From Candidatus Zipacnadia bacterium (GTDB taxonomy: Bacteria > Armatimonadota > Zipacnadia > Zipacnadales > Zipacnadaceae), in contig JALGTV010000015.1 of NCBI GenBank assembly GCA_029821215.1, positions 1 through 17,892 of the forward strand: 17,892 nt of DNA, written 5' to 3'. Under the pieces are notes generated by a model. That model saw nothing but the letters and a program-made list of their open reading frames with translations, was not told the origin of the DNA and ran no database searches. Below, piece after piece: positions 14,963 to 17,892 of this stretch. Within the stretch, counting starts at the first letter, position 1, and each line of letters begins with the position of its first letter. A program made the position numbers and the translations under genes.

Positions 14963-15835
14963 GTGGCGGCGGGTCTGTTTCACAATCTGGGCGCGGTACT
15001 CCACGCCCGCGCCGTAATAGATGACGGGCTACTGGAAGAGCTGGAGACCGCTCTCATCCAGGCCGATGTCACTGCTACGCTGGCTGCCCAGATGACCGAA
15101 GAAATTCGCGAGCAGGCCGAAACTGAGCATATCACGCAGCCGGAGAAGTTGACCGGACTACTACAGGACCAAGTCGCGGCCCTATTGAGCCCGTATGAAG
15201 CACCCCTGAATGCTGGTGACACGTCCCCCACTACCTTCCTGGTACTGGGTGTCAACGGAGTAGGCAAGACTACATCAATAGCCAAGATCGCCCACTGGTA
15301 TCAGGCAGCAGGCAACCAGGTGATGCTGGTCGCTGCCGATACTTTCCGGGCCGCCGCCGCCGAGCAGTTAGAGGTATGGGCCCAGCGCATCGGCTGCGAC
15401 ATTATCCGTCAGCAGTCAGGCGCTGACCCCGCCGCGGTGATCTACGATGCTCTGCAGGCAGCCAGGGCCCGGGGGCACAACCTGGTAATTGCTGACACCG
15501 CCGGCCGCTTGCATACCAAGCGTAACTTGATGGAAGAACTGACCAAGATGGGGCGAGTAATTGAGCGCGAGCTGGGACGGCCGGCTGATGAACGGCTGTT
15601 AGTCATTGACGCTAACACCGGCCAAAATGCCATCCGCCAAGCCCGCCAGTTTCACGATGCCCTAAAACTGACCGGCCTGATGATAGCTAAACTTGATGGC
15701 ACCGCGAAAGGTGGAGTAGTATTGAGTATCACCGATGAGCTCCAGCTACCTATCAAGCTCATCGGCGTGGGTGAACAACTCAGCGATCTACGGCTGTTTT
15801 CGGCACGCGAGTTTGCTAATCAGATGTTTGAGTAG
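14963..15835 (+). CDS. ftsY: FtsY, signal recognition particle receptor
   Basis: The 290-residue protein consists of the N and G domains only, without the acidic A domain of enterobacterial FtsY. The N domain helices cover about 8-75. GTPase motifs are GVNGVGKT (96-103), DTFRAAAAEQL (126-136), DTAGR (178-182), AKLDGTAKGG (242-251; Thr of the usual TKLD is Ala) and IGVGEQLSDLRLF (267-279), the last typical of FtsY rather than Ffh. It is the membrane-associated receptor that releases ribosome-nascent chains from SRP to the translocon. The GTG start has GACGAGG about 6 bases upstream; the neighbouring ATT/TTG are poorer starts. It follows smc, a common order, and the amidohydrolase gene starts 32 bp downstream. 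Confidence 0.95.
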   Translation: MAAGLFHNLGAVLHARAVIDDGLLEELETALIQADVTATLAAQMTEEIREQAETEHITQPEKLTGLLQDQVAALLSPYEAPLNAGDTSPTTFLVLGVNGVGKTTSIAKIAHWYQAAGNQVMLVAADTFRAAAAEQLEVWAQRIGCDIIRQQSGADPAAVIYDALQAARARGHNLVIADTAGRLHTKRNLMEELTKMGRVIERELGRPADERLLVIDANTGQNAIRQARQFHDALKLTGLMIAKLDGTAKGGVVLSITDELQLPIKLIGVGEQLSDLRLFSAREFANQMFE

Positions 15836-15867
15836 CAGCGGCCACCTCTACCGGGAGGCACAAAAGA

Positions 15868-16656
15868 ATGTTGATTAACCACTGTCATGTAGCAAGCGAA
15901 GGCTTTGGGATGGAAGTCGCTGACAATCCAGCCATGGGGACATTAGGTGAACTGCAACGCATTATGCAGGCTCTGGACATTGATCGGGCGGTTGCCTTTG
16001 CACCTTATGAGGCTCAGCAGGGGGTGGAGGCCAATCAGTGGCTGGCTCAGGAGCTGGAAAACTATCCCCAGATTATAGGCTTCGCCACTGTCAATCCAGC
16101 CGACAGGGACGCCCCGGCGCAAATTGAAGCGGCAATACAGCAAGGCCTGGTAGGTCTAAAAATGCACCCGCCGGTTTTCCAGGTAGCTCTGGACGACCCG
16201 ACTATTGAGCCATATTGGGAGGCAGCCGAGGCGGCCAGGTTGCCCATATCTATTCATACCGGCGTCCATGGATGGTATCTGCGCCGTTATATGCCGATTC
16301 TGCTTGATGATGTTGCTTACCGTCATCCTCGTCTACCTCTGATCATTGAGCACCTGGGGGGAGGGGCGATGTTTGACCAGGCCCTGGCCGTACTCCAAGA
16401 CAAGAAAAACTGCTATGCCGGCCTCACCCAGACCTCAGGACGTTACCTCGCCTATGCCCTCGGGCCTGAACACCTGCAACTACTGCTGGATACGGTGGGA
16501 CCCGAGCGGATCATCTACGGTGCCGATTACCCCTGGAGCAAGAATAACCTGGAGGGTATCCGCGATGACATCGCCTGGATACAAAGTTGGGGGCTAAGTA
16601 GTGAGGACGAGGCCAACATTCTGGGTGGCAACCTGGAGCAACTGCTGGTCCGATGA
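15868..16656 (+). CDS. Amidohydrolase-2 family (TIM-barrel) metal-dependent hydrolase
   Basis: The 262 residues form a compact amidohydrolase barrel of the PF04909 type. An N-terminal HxH (H5, H7 in NHCH) is followed by GLKMHPP with K98, SIHTG with H130, IIEHLGG with H162 and YGADYPW with D220. These are the expected metal or catalytic positions. Family members are decarboxylases or hydrolases of small carboxylic or amide substrates; the substrate here cannot be told. A GGGAGG Shine-Dalgarno about 9 bases before the ATG supports the start. The gene lies 32 bp downstream of ftsY in the same direction, so cotranscription is likely, and its stop is 11 bp from the stop of the convergent methyltransferase gene. 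Confidence 0.87.
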   Translation: MLINHCHVASEGFGMEVADNPAMGTLGELQRIMQALDIDRAVAFAPYEAQQGVEANQWLAQELENYPQIIGFATVNPADRDAPAQIEAAIQQGLVGLKMHPPVFQVALDDPTIEPYWEAAEAARLPISIHTGVHGWYLRRYMPILLDDVAYRHPRLPLIIEHLGGGAMFDQALAVLQDKKNCYAGLTQTSGRYLAYALGPEHLQLLLDTVGPERIIYGADYPWSKNNLEGIRDDIAWIQSWGLSSEDEANILGGNLEQLLVR

Positions 16657-16667
16657 GGCCCAGCCTC

Positions 16668-17405
16668 TTAATCGCCCATTCGGGCCAGGACCTCTCGCGC
16701 CTTCGCCAGTGGCTCTTCGCCGATAGGGCGCAGATGATAGCCGCAGGTGGTTAGCAATTCATAGCATTGCCGGCGCACCTGCTCACCATGCAGCGATAAG
16801 AATATGACGGGGTGGGTGCGAGTGATGAGAGATTTTCCTCCCTGCAATACTAAGTATTCTGCCCCTTCAACATCAATCTTCATGCAGTCAGGGGCCGGAA
16901 TAGTCCCTGTCCCTGCCTGGATGAGTTCATCCAGAGTAACGGTGCGCACCGCGAGCTGTCCATTTTCCGAGATGTGCCCGCTGCCCGTTCCCATCCTCTG
17001 AAACTTGCCTGTCCCTGACGCCTCCGCCACACAGGCCGCTATCACCATAACATTGTCACAGTTATTCATCTCCACATGGTCTCGTAGATAGTACAGATTG
17101 GCCGGCACCGGCTCAAAGGCAACCACTTGGCCGGTATTACCAACCAGAACCGAAGCCAGGACGGTGTAGTGGCCGACATGGGCCCCAATGTCATATACAA
17201 CGTCGCCAGCTTTGACTGTCTGCTGGAAAAGGCGAGTCTGGGCGGGTTCGTAGGTGCCCAGTAAGAAGCGCGAGCGGGTGGTTATATGCCAGCGCTTTCC
17301 CTGCAGCGGCCCACCGCGAATGCGCATCGTGACGCCGCGAAAAAGCCACTTGAGTGGTTTTCTCACTGATCGGAATCTGTGTTTGAGGAAGCCGAACTTA
17401 CCCAT
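16668..17405 (-). CDS. FkbM family SAM-dependent methyltransferase
   Basis: From the ATG at 17405 the protein has 245 residues. The SAM-binding motif is VVYDIGAHVGHYTVLAS, followed by VVAFEPVPANLYYLRDHVEMNN and the FkbM hallmark CMKIDVEGAEYLVLQGG, then a C-terminal LHGEQ/CGYHLRPI segment. FkbM-like enzymes O-methylate sugars, polyketides or lipids, often in surface-glycan clusters; the substrate here is unknown. An upstream TTG at 17489 would give 273 residues and overlap the preceding gene by 29 bp. The first 28 residues of that version are basic and unlike the family, so the ATG is preferred. GTG or TTG codons between the two are also possible. The upstream neighbour runs in the same direction. 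Confidence 0.87.
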   Translation of the reverse strand: MGKFGFLKHRFRSVRKPLKWLFRGVTMRIRGGPLQGKRWHITTRSRFLLGTYEPAQTRLFQQTVKAGDVVYDIGAHVGHYTVLASVLVGNTGQVVAFEPVPANLYYLRDHVEMNNCDNVMVIAACVAEASGTGKFQRMGTGSGHISENGQLAVRTVTLDELIQAGTGTIPAPDCMKIDVEGAEYLVLQGGKSLITRTHPVIFLSLHGEQVRRQCYELLTTCGYHLRPIGEEPLAKAREVLARMGD

Positions 17406-17460
17406 TATTCGCAACACTCTACGCGCTTGCTGCTGGCCTGAGCACAGTTGATTTTGGAGA

Positions 17461-17892
17461 TTAGGCTGGCGGCGCCGCGGTAATGGCAATCCCTTCTATC
17501 TGCACTGTGTCCCAATCTGGAGCGCCCATTATCTGGATTTGGTGCCATCCATCCTTGCCCACGGCAACGCTTATCTCGTTCACCGCTTCTACCCGTTGCT
17601 GGTCGATTTGTACCACCAAATGTAGCTGAGCATCATTCGGCTGGCAAACAGCAGCCACTTGCCAGACACCAGCCGGCAGGAAAACCGGCAGTACTGCCAC
17701 ATCCTGGGGCCCTACCATGACCTCCCGCCGAGCGAGCGCACCTTCGCTGGGCATCTGGCTCAGGTGACTGTTAGGTAGGTGCACCGCCCCGGCGCGGACA
17801 AATAACTGGTCGCTGGCCAACCTCTGTCGGACAATTGTCTGGTAACTCTCGCAGAAGTCGGCAATTGAAGTACCAGAACTCGCGTCCATCAC
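17461..17892 (-). CDS. Unrecognised protein, C-terminal beta-rich part; 5' end at window edge
   Basis: The frame is open to the right edge of the window, so the start is probably outside; the GTG at 17892 and ATG at 17889 are not established starts. The visible 143 residues have a first part with some helix and a second part of alternating hydrophobic strands (DVAVLPVFLPAGVWQVAAVC, LHLVVQIDQQRV, GWHQIQIMG, DTVQIEGIAIT). This pattern fits a C-terminal beta-sandwich such as a carbohydrate-binding-like or glycan-associated domain. I recognise no family and no catalytic motif. The stop TAA (17463-17461) is followed after 55 bp by the FkbM methyltransferase ATG in the same direction, so both could belong to a glycan-related cluster; that is inference. 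Confidence 0.6.
   Translation of the reverse strand: MMDASSGTSIADFCESYQTIVRQRLASDQLFVRAGAVHLPNSHLSQMPSEGALARREVMVGPQDVAVLPVFLPAGVWQVAAVCQPNDAQLHLVVQIDQQRVEAVNEISVAVGKDGWHQIQIMGAPDWDTVQIEGIAITAAPPA

Noticed and set aside
16650..16690. Bidirectional terminator between the amidohydrolase and FkbM genes
   Set aside because: A GGCCC/GGGCC inverted repeat exists, but the stem is short, the loop is about 20 bases and there is no T-run on either side.
1..17892. CRISPR array, defence island, prophage or complete insertion sequence
   Set aside because: No regularly spaced repeats and no cas, nuclease, toxin, integrase or transposase genes are visible; nearly all DNA is accounted for by housekeeping genes.

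Overview
The window is a dense stretch of bacterial chromosome (moderately GC-rich, short intergenic gaps, GTG/ATG starts, mostly clear Shine-Dalgarno sites). The gene content is housekeeping and envelope-related: MreB, SMC, FtsY, a c-di-AMP phosphodiesterase of the PgpH type, YbeY, PhoH, a SPOR-domain protein and a DgkA-PAP2 fusion. The set of PgpH, PhoH, YbeY and DgkA in one block is typical of Bacillota and other Terrabacteria-like lineages. The order and the divergent sequences suggest a poorly sampled, perhaps metagenomic lineage (Armatimonadota, Chloroflexota or deep Bacillota would fit). I cannot assign the phylum from the sequence alone.

Layout. Left plus-strand block (1-3317): the 3' part of a large protein with an amidotransferase-like/GH42-trimerisation-like fold, a membrane-anchored SPOR protein, and a TldE/PmbA-type protein. 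Central minus-strand block (9553 down to 3314): mreB, a HIT-family protein, phoH, pgpH, ybeY and a fused dgkA-PAP2 gene, probably one long transcription unit fed by a promoter upstream of mreB. Two non-coding elements interrupt it: a two-hairpin cloverleaf-like element just upstream of the HIT gene, and a 121-bp MITE-like element between phoH and pgpH. Right plus-strand block (9860-16656): a degenerate M24 peptidase homologue, smc, ftsY and an amidohydrolase. The same MITE-like element recurs between smc and ftsY. Right minus-strand block (17892-16668): an FkbM-type methyltransferase and the 3' end of an unrecognised gene.

The central block links cell shape (MreB), cyclic-di-AMP turnover (PgpH), ribosome/RNA maintenance (YbeY, PhoH) and lipid-phosphate recycling (DgkA-PAP2). 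The right block carries chromosome organisation (SMC) next to membrane targeting (FtsY), a common bacterial neighbourhood.

Most notable points: (1) a pair of about 80% identical, equal-length 121-bp elements with 15-bp perfect terminal inverted repeats in one copy, each inside an apparent operon; (2) smc is split by a single-base frameshift in a GGGG run at 12678-12681, at the start of the hinge; (3) the M24 homologue has lost three of five metal ligands and is probably a pseudoenzyme; (4) MreB has an actin-like Gln where bacterial MreB normally has its catalytic Glu; (5) mreB and the M24 gene are divergently transcribed from two near-consensus promoters with palindromic operator-like sites. 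I found no defence system, CRISPR array, tRNA, rRNA, prophage or complete insertion sequence.
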